Source of the DNA: Chryseosolibacter sp964438975
Lineage (GTDB): Bacteria > Bacteroidota > Bacteroidia > Cytophagales > Cyclobacteriaceae
Reading direction: 5' to 3'
NCBI GenBank assembly: GCA_964438975.1
Contig: CAYTMU010000015.1
Coordinates: 1 to 64,000 of the forward strand
Length of the DNA: 64,000 bases
Position 1 is the first letter of the stretch, and every line of letters starts with the position of its first letter. This document shows positions 27,801-36,125 of the stretch, one piece after another. The translations under genes and the position numbers were made by a program. The notes under the pieces are model-generated. The model did not search any database. It was not told the origin of the DNA and saw nothing but the letters and a program-made list of their open reading frames with translations.

Positions 27801-27939
27801 AGATCTTGATACCTATTACTTCAATATGACAGTCGTCTGGATGATGACTCTTATTCTTTCACTAACACTGTATTACGATGTGTTGCGCAATATCCTCAAG
27901 GGGATTGGTCGTGTTGGCGATCGCATAGAAATGAAATAA
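24892..27939 (+). CDS. TerB-like/FHA-like/ABC (ABCG-type) fusion transporter
   Basis: This is a 1015-residue fusion. Residues 1 to about 135 form a TerB-like helical module (LLRAILRLFAVVAKQGDVTRQE, LELFSIIQADGHISDTEKE). About 145-230 resemble an FHA domain (SRQHLDGLIAVLH, SSDVYLNGVPV, GSLLRWDKDDP). The ATPase follows: Walker A GASGAGKST at 269-277, signature ISGGQRKR at 377-384, and Walker B D401-E402. Then come membrane segments of the ABC-2/ABCG type (about 590-770), a charged extracytoplasmic stretch of nearly 200 residues (about 775-960), and a final membrane span. A CxxC pair (ECYQCG) lies after the ATPase. It is a half-transporter that would need to dimerise. The substrate is unknown. 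Confidence 0.85.
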   Translation: MSEPLLRAILRLFAVVAKQGDVTRQERDQIRVFLQEHLSHSAVEGYLSFFDEITSVPQTSVSDVERTRQLCQEINPELTQKQKTIIILELFSIIQADGHISDTEKELVNAIGESFKISQARIDSIETFVLGHTAQDLDHDDMLIVDGSARKSFARAKHFSRQHLDGLIAVLHAEEQGIYFLKYIGSSDVYLNGVPVKPRKVNVLAVGSLLRWDKDDPVYYGEIQNEFKKVSEASPTTFEASNISYHFKNGKLGLRNVNLAEESGKLIALMGASGAGKSTLLHVLNGSEQPSEGQVLINGIDLHKEPHRIKGVIGFVPQDDLLIEDLTVYQNLYYAAKLCFSDRAEEEIDALVLRVLEDLGLAEIRDLKVGSPLRKTISGGQRKRLNIGLELLREPAVLFCDEPTSGLSSRDSENIIDLLKELSLKGKLVFAVIHQPSSDIFKMFDKLLILDTGGYQIYYGNPVDAVTYFKRRINLINSDEGECYQCGNVNPEQIFNIIESKVINEYGHFTNERKIPAEQWNETFRKFHRTPPVRRVTTVPHSTLSIPGRAKQMVLFAMRDVQAKLHNRQYLVINLLEAPLLAFILAFIVKYYSTDATGEGEYVFSKNPNLPAYFFMSVIVALFMGLTVSAEEIIRDRKILKREKFLNLSRSSYILSKIGILFTLSALQTASFVLVGNAILEIQGMLFQHWFILFSTSCFANLLGLNISSSFNSAVTIYILIPLLLIPQLILSGVVVKFDKLNPRIGNTETVPLVGDLMASRWAFEAAMVTQFKDNRFEREFFPYDQVMAEADFKKIYLIPELRTKLQFALNRYHSADSATAVQVDRNLLVVRNSIEEELSKLGEDKFPQVKNLELTHFDSTLYDETTGFLAKLNSYYVNRFNTADKAKEEKVSRMTDTPEKRREFDQLRNDYHNEAVSELVKNLGETHRIVESDGQLIQKIFPIYKAPEPDHLVDFDAQFYMPAKHFMNTDLDTYYFNMTVVWMMTLILSLTLYYDVLRNILKGIGRVGDRIEMK

Positions 27940-27961
27940 TCATTTGACGCAGCCGGATATC

Positions 27962-28729
27962 ATGTTCTTCATTCTGTCGAAAATTCTGAGTTTTCTGGTG
28001 ATGCCGCTCACCCTTGTTTTCGTTTGTTTGTTGCTCTCCGGGCTTCTCAAGTCAACGAAATGGCGCAAGCGGACGTTCTGGATGGGTATGTTGCTCTTTT
28101 TTATTTTTTCGAATGAGTTCATAGCTAACGAATTGATGAAGCGCTGGGAGATCGATCCGGTGGCGTACCAGGACATGCGATCTTACCGTCTTGGAGTTGT
28201 GTTGACGGGCACCATGATCACGCAACTCAAACCAGATGACAGGGGGTATTTCGGAAGAGGTGCCGACCGTGTGGTTCATACCGTGCAATTGTACAAGCTC
28301 GGCCTGATTGATCGCATACTGGTAAGCGGAGGTAGTGGACGCGTGGTGGATATTGGGGAACGCGAAGCTGATCATTTCAGAAAGGTAATGTTGGTGATGG
28401 GTGTTCCCGATAGTGCAATAATGGTTGAGAACCAAAGTCGAAATACGCATGAGTCTGCTGTGGCGGTAAAGAGTTTGCTGGATGAAAAAGGATATTTGCC
28501 GGGAGAGTGTCTTCTGATCACTTCCGCGTTTCACATGCGCCGGTCACGGGCGTGTTTTGTGAAGGTGGGGCTGCCACTGGATGTTTTCACGACCGACTTC
28601 TACGCGCATCCCGGCGCGTATTACCCGGATGCTTTCGTGGTCCCGAAGCTGGTTGCGCTTATTTCCTGGCACAAGCTTGTAAGAGAGTGGGTAGGTATGG
28701 GTGCCTACCGCGTGGCCGGATATATTTAA
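27962..28729 (+). CDS. YdcF/ElyC-family (DUF218) membrane protein
   Basis: This 255-residue protein has two N-terminal membrane segments (MFFILSKILSFLVMPLTLVF and MLLFFIFSNEFIANEL) and then a DUF218 domain. Family motifs are VLTGTMI, ILVSGGSGRVVD, EREADHFRKVMLVMGVPDSAI, ENQSRNTHESA and ITSAFHMRRS. ElyC/SanA relatives act in cell-envelope biogenesis, but the reaction is not established. It starts 22 bp after the ABC fusion gene and is probably co-transcribed. The ATG at 27962 is preferred over a TTG at 27944. Confidence 0.85.
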   Translation: MFFILSKILSFLVMPLTLVFVCLLLSGLLKSTKWRKRTFWMGMLLFFIFSNEFIANELMKRWEIDPVAYQDMRSYRLGVVLTGTMITQLKPDDRGYFGRGADRVVHTVQLYKLGLIDRILVSGGSGRVVDIGEREADHFRKVMLVMGVPDSAIMVENQSRNTHESAVAVKSLLDEKGYLPGECLLITSAFHMRRSRACFVKVGLPLDVFTTDFYAHPGAYYPDAFVVPKLVALISWHKLVREWVGMGAYRVAGYI

Positions 28730-28731
28730 TA

Positions 28732-28812
28732 CAGGATCACTAAGCGCACGAAGGACCACGAAGGGCACAAAGTTTTGTTTCGTTGTGGTCCTTCGTGGCC
28801 GTTGTGATCCTG
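28732..28812. repeat. Dispersed palindromic repeat, family A copy 4
   Basis: An 81-bp inverted repeat. The left arm (28732-28759) starts CAGGATCACTAAGCGCACG and the right arm (28785-28812) ends GGCCGTTGTGATCCTG; about 25 of 28 positions pair. It begins 2 bp after the stop of the DUF218 gene and sits between two converging genes, so it may also end transcription from both sides. Confidence 0.85.
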
Positions 28813-28826
28813 CCTTTTTACAACAT

Positions 28827-30449
28827 TCAAGGATTGATAGGCAATCCCGTTGCTGCGTAGTTCTGAAGATTGGCTTTTGGTACCGTTGAACCGAATTTCG
28901 CATTGATGGCGTCAATGAAGACATTCGCCAGGAAGGCATATCCCCGGCTGTTAGGATGAAGCCCATCCTCAGAGTAGATACCAGTGGGTGGATTGATATT
29001 TGGCGTAATCATGAGTCCATCCACGATGCCACCCTGAGCAGAGGTCAGGGCGTTCAATGCAGTGCTCACGTTGGCAAACGCCAGTCGTCCGGAGTACTTG
29101 GCGTCATTCGCTACGGTCTCGATATACGTATTAAACTCGTCGAGGCTTGTCATGATAGCGCCCGACTCTTCGGGCGTCAGCACGTATTGGTCTCCTACGG
29201 GAACAGTGATTCCCACAATCTGATTCGGCCCCAGTACACTCCCCAGCACGGTTGCGGTCGACAACGGTATGATGTCAGTTGATTTCGTCTGACGTGCGAG
29301 TGCGTACGGGAGGAGTGCTTCCGCTGGACCAGTCATGTACGGAGATAAGTCTTCCAGACCCTCATCGTTGAGAAGGATCGCGTTCTGGCCCGCTGAGTAG
29401 CTCAGCTTGCGAAGAGCGGCTTCCTCCGCCGTGATGATTTGGTTGGCAGCCATGATGTCGAGGAAGTCATTGTAGTTGTTTGCCAGGTTTGCCGTCAGCG
29501 TCGCAGCAGTCCCGGCGTCAAGCGGAATGGCATTCCAGGGCACGGCAGTGAAGTGTGGCATAGCGAACGGATTCGGGAAGTTGGCTAGTACCCCTCTGGC
29601 ATCGTCGTTAGCCGCAAGGAAGATAGCATCAACTGCGCCGCTGAATTGTGCTTTGAAAGCATTGAGGTCCGTCAGCGGAGCCCGCGTTTCGTCGCCACCG
29701 TATGCTGCGTGTAACAACGCGTCATCCATTCCCAACCACATCAGTACAAACGTTCCGCCGTTGGCAACTGATGAGGCTGCATCCTCGATCAGCTTTGAGG
29801 TACCAGGCGTGGAGGCAAATCTCCCGTAGAAGGGATTGAACAGCGGGTGCGCTTGAGCACCGAGTGTCCAGTCACCGGTTTCTGATAGAAATGCCTGACC
29901 CATGAACATGGCAGGCACAGCGAAATTGTTGAGTTGTGTCACCGGTACTGCACCGGCTGACCCGGTGTACATGAATCCAGGATTGGCCTGAGGATCCGGC
30001 AGCGCGTCAGTAGAAACTACAGGAGCAGGTTGCGGCGGTGTTCCCTGCAATTTGAATCTACCCAGCACTGTCTGTCCTGCCGGGTTGGGTGAGACAAAGA
30101 TATTGTAGCCGTTCACCGAGTTGATGTTCGGTTGATTGAAGGCCCCGCCGCCGACACACGCAAAGCGGTCGGCCAGCATTTTCGGAAGCGAGTTGCTTTG
30201 TCCTTCGTTAAACAAAGCGCCCGCCTGGAACCCGGCGGTAAACGAGGTGCCAATTGCGACAAACTTCGAGAAGTCGGCATCTCCCGGAGAAGCGCCGTCG
30301 GGGCACGCTGGTGCAGGTGCTTCCGGACAAATGATCGAAGGGTCGTCGGAAGGACAGGGGCTAGCCGAGTTATCTACTAACTCCTGTTCACAGGACACGG
30401 TCGCAATCATGAAAGTGACCGTGCAAAAGAGATATGTCAGTTTCTTCAT
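28827..30449 (-). CDS. SGNH/GDSL-family hydrolase lipoprotein
   Basis: This 540-residue protein begins with a lipoprotein signal (lipobox ATVSC, C20) and a Cys/Pro-rich linker. The SGNH nucleophile is S69 in AIGTSFTAGFQAGA. The C-terminal block SEDGLHPNSRGYAFLAN carries the DxxH pair. Between these is a long insert rich in Ala, Pro and Asn. It is therefore a lipid-anchored esterase/lipase-like protein, probably at the outer membrane. It starts 7 bp after the TonB receptor gene ends, so the two are very likely one operon and may handle the same acyl- or acetyl-ester substrate. Confidence 0.88.
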   Translation of the reverse strand: MKKLTYLFCTVTFMIATVSCEQELVDNSASPCPSDDPSIICPEAPAPACPDGASPGDADFSKFVAIGTSFTAGFQAGALFNEGQSNSLPKMLADRFACVGGGAFNQPNINSVNGYNIFVSPNPAGQTVLGRFKLQGTPPQPAPVVSTDALPDPQANPGFMYTGSAGAVPVTQLNNFAVPAMFMGQAFLSETGDWTLGAQAHPLFNPFYGRFASTPGTSKLIEDAASSVANGGTFVLMWLGMDDALLHAAYGGDETRAPLTDLNAFKAQFSGAVDAIFLAANDDARGVLANFPNPFAMPHFTAVPWNAIPLDAGTAATLTANLANNYNDFLDIMAANQIITAEEAALRKLSYSAGQNAILLNDEGLEDLSPYMTGPAEALLPYALARQTKSTDIIPLSTATVLGSVLGPNQIVGITVPVGDQYVLTPEESGAIMTSLDEFNTYIETVANDAKYSGRLAFANVSTALNALTSAQGGIVDGLMITPNINPPTGIYSEDGLHPNSRGYAFLANVFIDAINAKFGSTVPKANLQNYAATGLPINP

Positions 30450-30456
30450 GGTCTTC

Positions 30457-33219
30457 TTAATTAAGGAATTCATCAAATGTCAGCGAGAGGTAGTATTGCT
30501 GGCCAACGAACGGACCTCCGAGGTTCGTTCTGTAATCCGGGCCTGCGATGTTGGTGCCGCCCAGTTTGATGACCGTCTTGATCGACGGAACCTTGTAACT
30601 TACTTGTGCGTCGAGCAGGCCAAACGCCGGGACATTCCATTCACCGAAGTCGGACTGCCAGAGGAACTCCTGCTGCCATCTGAAGTTGACGTTAAAGCCG
30701 AGGTTCTGAGTGAGTTTACGGTTGCCGATCCCGATGTTGAACTTGTTCTCGGGCGTGTTGAACCCTGCCCGGAACTGACTGTCTTCGTCTGCGTTGTCGT
30801 CGAAGGTTGCATATGAATAGGATCCGTTCACGGCAAAGTTTCGCGGTAGGTTATACGTGAACCCGACTCCTACGCCAAGGGATGTTACGTCTTCGCTGGC
30901 ATTAAGATAAGGTGTATAGATCGTGCCGGCTGGAACGACATTGCCGTGATGTGTTGTCGGTTCTTTGAGAACGAAGTGTTCGCTGCCGATGAAATCCTTG
31001 TACGCCGTGTAATAACCGCTGACATCCAGGAATAGCTTTGTTCCAAAGATCGCTTTATAACCGAGTTCAAAAGCTCGTAATTGCTCCGGTTTGATGTAGG
31101 GAATATTGACTTCGCGAAGTATTGTAGTCGGCGCGCCTTGAGGTGTACCCGAAGCAAGAGAACCGCCGGAGGCGAGAAAATCGTTGTAAGAAGCCAGTGT
31201 ATAAGCACCACCCTCGTGCAGGCCGTAGCGCTCGGCGTTATCACGCGAGCTGCCGAGCAGGATGTTCGCGCCCGCGGGGAAGTAGATGTACTGGGCCTGG
31301 GTATCCGGGTTGCGGAAACCGGTCTGGAATGAACCCCGGATATTATGGTTATCGAGGAACGTGTAGACAGCAGATATTCGCGGCGTGATCCGGCCGTCGA
31401 AGTTTGTGTTCTTGTCGTAACGCAGCGATCCTGTTAGTTTTAACGCGTCGGCAATCGTCTTTGATAATTGGGTATATATACCGAACTCGTCGATGTTGAT
31501 GCGCTCGAAATTGGTGCCGTCTTCCGGCGCCTCATTGAATATAGTTCCTTCCGAGAAGAGAGAATACCTTCGGACATTCCCTCCGACCTGAACTTCCGCA
31601 AAGCTGATCTTCTCGGCGAAGTTGTAATTGAACTCGCCATGGTAGAGCTTGGAATTATCGATGAACTTCGCACCAGCAGGAGTCCGTTGAAAGTAATCGT
31701 TGCGCACTGCGTTCACCAGTTGGCGGAATTCGGCTGAGTTGACGTCCGGTCGTCCGGCGTCCGCCTGGGCCCTCGCTGCCTGATGCGCAGCATATTCGTT
31801 TGCGGCCGGCACCCCCGGGACATAGCCTTGCATTGCTAGTACAAACGTCTGGCCGTACGTGGGAGCCCACTGTGCTGCAGTCGGACTGATCCTTTCGTTG
31901 ACTAGTCCTCCGAGGGCAGCCATGTTGTATGAGTCGCCGGCATCCGTCGCAGTCACGTAGCCGCGCACGAAAAAATTGCTTGATTTCAATTCAACCTTAT
32001 GGAATTGTTGGGTGAAATCACGCAATGCGTATTTCTGAGAACCCTGGTAAACGGAACTTCCCCCGCCGAAGCGATAGTTGTAAAGTACTTCCAGTTTCTC
32101 TGTGGGTCGGTAATGTAATGCTACGTCACCCTTCATGCTCTCGGCAGGGTAACTGTCGATCAGGTCTTCTTCCCGCCATCCTGTCCTTCGAAGGTCAAAG
32201 GGACCAATACTGGGAACGGGTACGGTGAAGTTGATGCGGGTTTCATCTCCGTAAAGGTTCACACCATCAAAGTTCGGTTGTCCTACAAGCGTGCCAGTTG
32301 ATTCCGGCCGGTTCACGTCTGTAGCGTAGTCGTTCGACCGCCAGTCTTCTGCGCGAAGCATGGAGAAGTTCACCTTGAAGGCAAACTTGTTGTTATATGC
32401 TCTGGCGTAACGGAGACCGACGTTATACATCGGATAGGACTTACCTTGCGCATCGGATGAGGTTATTCCTCCTTTTAGCTGTGCGCTAAGTCCCTGAAAC
32501 TCGAACGGGCTTTTGCTGTTCATGAGCAGAACGCCATTAAATGCATTCGGGCCGTATAGCGCGGAGGCTGTGCCCGGAAGTAATTCCATACTTTCGATGT
32601 CGAGTTCACCGATGCCTACGATGTTTCCGGTGGGAAAATTCAGCAGAGGAGCCTGCGTATCGATACCATCAATCATCTGCACGAACCTCACGTTGCTGAT
32701 GGTGGCGAATCCCCGCGTGTTAACCTGCGGGAAGTTCAGACTGCTCGAAGTCATCTGGACGCCCTTGACGTTGGCGAGTGCGTCGTAGAACTCCGGTGCA
32801 GCTGTCTGCTGGATCGCCAGCAAATCGATTTTCTCCACCGTCACAGGTGACTGAAGGATACTTTCTTCCACGCGGGACGCTGCTACGACGATCTCATCTC
32901 CCATGATCGTCTGTTCGACCAGAACGACGTCGAGGTCCGTTGAACTCTGGCCTGTTATCTCGATTTCCTGTGTGGCGAATCCAATGAAGGAAAAAATAAG
33001 TGTGAAGGGTGGGGCCTGGTTGACCGTGAGACTGTAGTTTCCCTGTACGTCAGAGATCGTTCCGACGACGAGGCCCTTGATCCGAATGTTCACACCTGCG
33101 AGTGTCTCGCCACTGCCGTCTTTCACTGTTCCGGAAAGGGTAGTCTGTCCAAAACAAAACGAGGTCATCAGAAAGCTCAGTGCTATCGATAACCCCGCGT
33201 GCCTGTAGAGTCTGTTCAT
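30457..33219 (-). CDS. TonB-dependent outer-membrane receptor with carboxypeptidase-regulatory-like domain
   Basis: The 920-residue receptor has a signal peptide (MNRLYRHAGLSIALSFLMTS...), then a CarboxypepD_reg-like domain (TLSGTVKDGSGETLAGVNIRIKG, about 27-110). A plug domain follows (SPVTVEKIDLLAIQQTAAPEF, NTRGFATISNVRFVQMIDG, LLPGTASALYGPNAFNGVL) and then a beta-barrel ending QQYYLSLTFDEFLN. It imports a substrate across the outer membrane using the TonB/ExbBD system. The partner is not a SusD lipoprotein but the SGNH hydrolase lipoprotein 7 bp downstream. The ligand is unknown. Confidence 0.93.
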   Translation of the reverse strand: MNRLYRHAGLSIALSFLMTSFCFGQTTLSGTVKDGSGETLAGVNIRIKGLVVGTISDVQGNYSLTVNQAPPFTLIFSFIGFATQEIEITGQSSTDLDVVLVEQTIMGDEIVVAASRVEESILQSPVTVEKIDLLAIQQTAAPEFYDALANVKGVQMTSSSLNFPQVNTRGFATISNVRFVQMIDGIDTQAPLLNFPTGNIVGIGELDIESMELLPGTASALYGPNAFNGVLLMNSKSPFEFQGLSAQLKGGITSSDAQGKSYPMYNVGLRYARAYNNKFAFKVNFSMLRAEDWRSNDYATDVNRPESTGTLVGQPNFDGVNLYGDETRINFTVPVPSIGPFDLRRTGWREEDLIDSYPAESMKGDVALHYRPTEKLEVLYNYRFGGGSSVYQGSQKYALRDFTQQFHKVELKSSNFFVRGYVTATDAGDSYNMAALGGLVNERISPTAAQWAPTYGQTFVLAMQGYVPGVPAANEYAAHQAARAQADAGRPDVNSAEFRQLVNAVRNDYFQRTPAGAKFIDNSKLYHGEFNYNFAEKISFAEVQVGGNVRRYSLFSEGTIFNEAPEDGTNFERINIDEFGIYTQLSKTIADALKLTGSLRYDKNTNFDGRITPRISAVYTFLDNHNIRGSFQTGFRNPDTQAQYIYFPAGANILLGSSRDNAERYGLHEGGAYTLASYNDFLASGGSLASGTPQGAPTTILREVNIPYIKPEQLRAFELGYKAIFGTKLFLDVSGYYTAYKDFIGSEHFVLKEPTTHHGNVVPAGTIYTPYLNASEDVTSLGVGVGFTYNLPRNFAVNGSYSYATFDDNADEDSQFRAGFNTPENKFNIGIGNRKLTQNLGFNVNFRWQQEFLWQSDFGEWNVPAFGLLDAQVSYKVPSIKTVIKLGGTNIAGPDYRTNLGGPFVGQQYYLSLTFDEFLN

Positions 33220-33330
33220 ATCGATTGTTTAGTTGTTACTGACGCATACAATTGCTATCAGGTACTGACTAAAAATACGAAAAAAGAAGCAAAAACCAGG
33301 AATTCAGGCTAAAAAAACGTTTGCGCTAGC

Positions 33331-33663
33331 CTATCCGTTTTCATTCTTCAGATGCTCGACTAATCGTTCGCAAAGTGCATTGGTCTCGTTAGCCATGACT
33401 TCATCACCTGTCGAACTAAGGATACTCTGAGCGATCCCCCCGATGCAGTCGATGTAAAACCGCTTCATTTCGTCGATGGGCATGTCCTTTGACCACAGGT
33501 CAATTCGAAGGGTGTTCTTTTGCTGATGATCCCACAAGGCGATACTGATCGACTTTGTCTCGGTCAGCCCGGGGTCGGGCTTTTCTGATGCATCCCAATA
33601 GATCTTTTCCGGAATGTTTTGTTCGTCCAGATGGACGGTAAAGTTGATGTTCGATTTTTTCAT
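33331..33663 (-). CDS. gldC: Gliding motility protein GldC
   Basis: This 110-residue cytoplasmic protein matches GldC of Bacteroidota gliding systems. It opens MKKSNINFTVHLDEQNIPEK, followed by IYWDASEKPD and SISIALWDHQQKNTLRIDLW, and a helical C-terminus. GldC supports gliding but is not part of the essential motor. No other gld or spr gene is in the window, so gliding itself cannot be concluded from this gene. Confidence 0.92.
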   Translation of the reverse strand: MKKSNINFTVHLDEQNIPEKIYWDASEKPDPGLTETKSISIALWDHQQKNTLRIDLWSKDMPIDEMKRFYIDCIGGIAQSILSSTGDEVMANETNALCERLVEHLKNENG

Positions 33664-33699
33664 AATTGTTTAAGGATGTCTTGAATTAGAGCCCCGGTG

Positions 33700-34356
33700 C
33701 TAAACGACCATTTCCGGGATATCGCCTTCGACGACGAGCCGACCTGCGGTTGCATTTCGGATCTGTTCCACGGTCACACCGGGTGCGCGTTCAACAAGTT
33801 TGAATCCCCTTCCGGGAAGTATGTCGATCACTGCCATGTCGCTCACGATTTTCTTTACACAGTTTATGCCGGTGAGTGGAAGAGTACATGTGGGAAGCAG
33901 TTTTGATGCGCCGTCTTTGCTGCAATGTTGCATCGCGACGATGATATTCTCAGCTGATGAGACAAGGTCCATTGCTCCGCCCATGCCCTTTACCATCTTG
34001 CCGGGGACTTTCCAGTTTGCAATGTCTCCGGTTTCCGATACTTCCATCGCGCCGAGGATGGTCAGGTGGATATGACCTCCGCGGATCATACCAAAACTTT
34101 CAGCGGAATTGAACAGGGCGGATCCGCGCATCATGGTAATGGTTTGTTTTCCTGCGTTGATAAGATCCGCGTCGATTTCGTCTTCAATTGGAAATGGCCC
34201 GATGCCCAGGAGCCCGTTTTCCGACTGAAGAACAACGTTCAGGTGGTTCGGGATATAATTGGCAACCAGCGTGGGAATGCCGATACCCAGATTGATATAC
34301 ATCCCGTCTTCAACTTCCCGGGCGATCCTTTTTGCGATACCTGTTTTATCTAACAT
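33700..34356 (-). CDS. scoB: 3-oxoacid CoA-transferase, subunit B
   Basis: This 218-residue beta subunit of a class I CoA-transferase carries the catalytic glutamate in QSENGLLGIGPFP (E46) and the GLGIGIPTL-type glycine loop (INLGIGIPTL, residues 21-30). Together with the alpha subunit 27 bp upstream it moves CoA between succinyl-CoA and a 3-oxoacid such as acetoacetate, or a similar pair. Family membership is clear, but the exact acid pair cannot be told from sequence alone. Confidence 0.92.
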   Translation of the reverse strand: MLDKTGIAKRIAREVEDGMYINLGIGIPTLVANYIPNHLNVVLQSENGLLGIGPFPIEDEIDADLINAGKQTITMMRGSALFNSAESFGMIRGGHIHLTILGAMEVSETGDIANWKVPGKMVKGMGGAMDLVSSAENIIVAMQHCSKDGASKLLPTCTLPLTGINCVKKIVSDMAVIDILPGRGFKLVERAPGVTVEQIRNATAGRLVVEGDIPEMVV

Positions 34357-34383
34357 GCGGCTATGGGTTGGAATTGTCCGTCA

Positions 34384-35082
34384 TCACTTCCCTCGCGTGG
34401 TGCGTTGCTCGATCCTTTTTTCATAGTCATTTCCCTGGAAGATCCGCTGTACGTAAATACCAGGGGTGTGGATCTCATTAGGGTTCAGTTCGCCAGGTTC
34501 CACCAGTTCCTCAACCTCTGCGATGGTAACCTTTCCGGCAGCGGCCATCATCGGGTTGAAATTCCGGGCTGTTCCGCGATACACGAGATTGCCCGTAGAG
34601 TCTCCCTTCCATGCTTTGACGATCGAATAGTCAGCCTTCAGCCAGTGCTCCATCAGATACTTCTTTCCATCAAATTCGCGCACTTCCTTTCCCTCAGCTA
34701 CTTCCGTTCCGAATCCGGCAGGCGTAAAGAAGGCTGGAATCCCGGCTCCTCCCGCCCGTATACGCTCCGCGAGTGTTCCCTGCGGGATAAGTTCCACTTC
34801 CAGTTCGCCCGCGAGGAGTTGTCGTTCGAACTCCGCGTTCTCACCGACGTATGAAGCGATCATTTTTCTGACTTGTCGGGTCTGAAGTAGCAGGCCGATT
34901 CCGAAATCGTCAACGCCTGCGTTATTGGAAATAAAGGTCAACCCCCCGACACCTTTTGTGAGAAGAGCTCTGATACAGTTCTCAGGAATACCACAGAGGC
35001 CAAACCCGCCCATCATGATCGTGCAGTTGTCGGGAATATCCGATATGGCCGCGTCAGCGTTTTTTACGACTTTGTTGATCAT
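34384..35082 (-). CDS. scoA: 3-oxoacid CoA-transferase, subunit A
   Basis: This 232-residue alpha subunit shows the CoA-transferase signature MMGGFGLCGIPENCIRAL (about 23-40), with SNNAGVDDFGIGLLL, GGAGIPAFFTPAGFGTEVAEG and YRGTARNFNPMMAAAGKVT. It lies upstream of scoB in the same operon. The pair suggests ketone-body or branched-chain 3-oxoacid use. Confidence 0.92.
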   Translation of the reverse strand: MINKVVKNADAAISDIPDNCTIMMGGFGLCGIPENCIRALLTKGVGGLTFISNNAGVDDFGIGLLLQTRQVRKMIASYVGENAEFERQLLAGELEVELIPQGTLAERIRAGGAGIPAFFTPAGFGTEVAEGKEVREFDGKKYLMEHWLKADYSIVKAWKGDSTGNLVYRGTARNFNPMMAAAGKVTIAEVEELVEPGELNPNEIHTPGIYVQRIFQGNDYEKRIEQRTTRGK

Positions 35083-35188
35083 AGTGTGAAGCGCCGGGCG
35101 GGGGCCGCCACGGATTGGTTCTTCACAAAGTTAGGGAATAAAACTGTTCCGATGCCGAAGCCGGCGGTTCAGCTGGAACCGGGGCTTC

Positions 35189-36118
35189 TCAGGCCTTCAA
35201 TGCGGCAAGGGCATCTTCTTTATCCTGCGCCAATTGAAGTCGCATAGGCTCGAGACCGTCGAACGTGAGGTCCCCGCGCAGATATTTGCGGAAATGCACG
35301 ATGAGGGTTTCTCCGTAAATATCCTGATCGAAATCAAAGATGTTCACTTCAATGCTACGCTTGATGCCTTTCAGGGTAGGACGGTAGCCGATGTACAACA
35401 TCCCGCCGTAGACGGCTTGTCCATGCGTGACGTTGACCGCGTAGATCCCATCTATAGGAATCAGTTTGTACTTCGACTCGACCTCAATATTGGCAGTGGG
35501 ATAGCCAATGGTATGGCCGATGCGACTGCCGGTCACGACTCTTCCGGTGATGCGGTAGGGTTGGCCGAGACAATCGCTGGCCGTGTCGATATCGCCCTCT
35601 TCCAGTGCCTTGCGGATCTTTGTCGAACTAACGGCAACATTGTCGACTTCCTGCCGGGGAATCTCCTCGACGTCGAAGCCGTACCGTGGCCCATTGGCCT
35701 TCAACTGTTCAAAAGTGCCTTCGCGATTTTTTCCGAAGTGATGATCGTAGCCGATCACAAGCTTTCGAGTACCGATTGTCTTGACGAGGATATCCTGAAT
35801 GAATTGTTCGGACGTGAGCTGGGAGAATTCACGAGTGAACGGAATACGTATCAGGTGCTGGATACCCTGGTCCTTCAAAAGGTCCGCCTTCTCTTCAAAT
35901 GTATTGAGGAGTTTTAGACTGTCATCTTCGGGGTGGAGCACCATGCGTGGATGGGGCCAGAAGGTGATAACCACGGTTTGTCCATTGTTTCGCGCCGCGA
36001 TCTCGCGCACGCGCGAGAATATTTTTCGGTGGCCCACGTGAACGCCGTCAAAGGTTCCACTGGTGACCACTGCGTACTGCAAATGGGTAAAGTCATCGAT
36101 GCCGTGGTAAATTCTCAT
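35189..36118 (-). CDS. ribF: Bifunctional riboflavin kinase / FAD synthetase
   Basis: This 309-residue enzyme makes FMN and then FAD. The N-terminal nucleotidyltransferase part has SGTFDGVHVGHRKIF (about 20-34) and VVITFWPHPRMVL. The C-terminal kinase part has GRVVTGSRIGHTIGYPTANI (about 190-209), IDGIYAVNV and SIEVNIFDFDQDIYGE. It follows truB by 7 bp and closes the conserved Cytophagales order ftsX-DUF3098-uppP-truB-ribF. Confidence 0.95.
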   Translation of the reverse strand: MRIYHGIDDFTHLQYAVVTSGTFDGVHVGHRKIFSRVREIAARNNGQTVVITFWPHPRMVLHPEDDSLKLLNTFEEKADLLKDQGIQHLIRIPFTREFSQLTSEQFIQDILVKTIGTRKLVIGYDHHFGKNREGTFEQLKANGPRYGFDVEEIPRQEVDNVAVSSTKIRKALEEGDIDTASDCLGQPYRITGRVVTGSRIGHTIGYPTANIEVESKYKLIPIDGIYAVNVTHGQAVYGGMLYIGYRPTLKGIKRSIEVNIFDFDQDIYGETLIVHFRKYLRGDLTFDGLEPMRLQLAQDKEDALAALKA

Positions 36119-36125
36119 GCGCCGT

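Noticed and set aside
30136..30816. 226-codon plus-strand frame across the SGNH and TonB genes
   Set aside because: It is antisense to two genes with clear signal peptides and motifs and crosses their junction, which a real gene is unlikely to do.
33306..33332. AGGCTA/TAGCCT pair at the end of gldC as a terminator
   Set aside because: The loop is long, the stem is short and overlaps the stop codon, and the T run lies inside the loop rather than after the stem.
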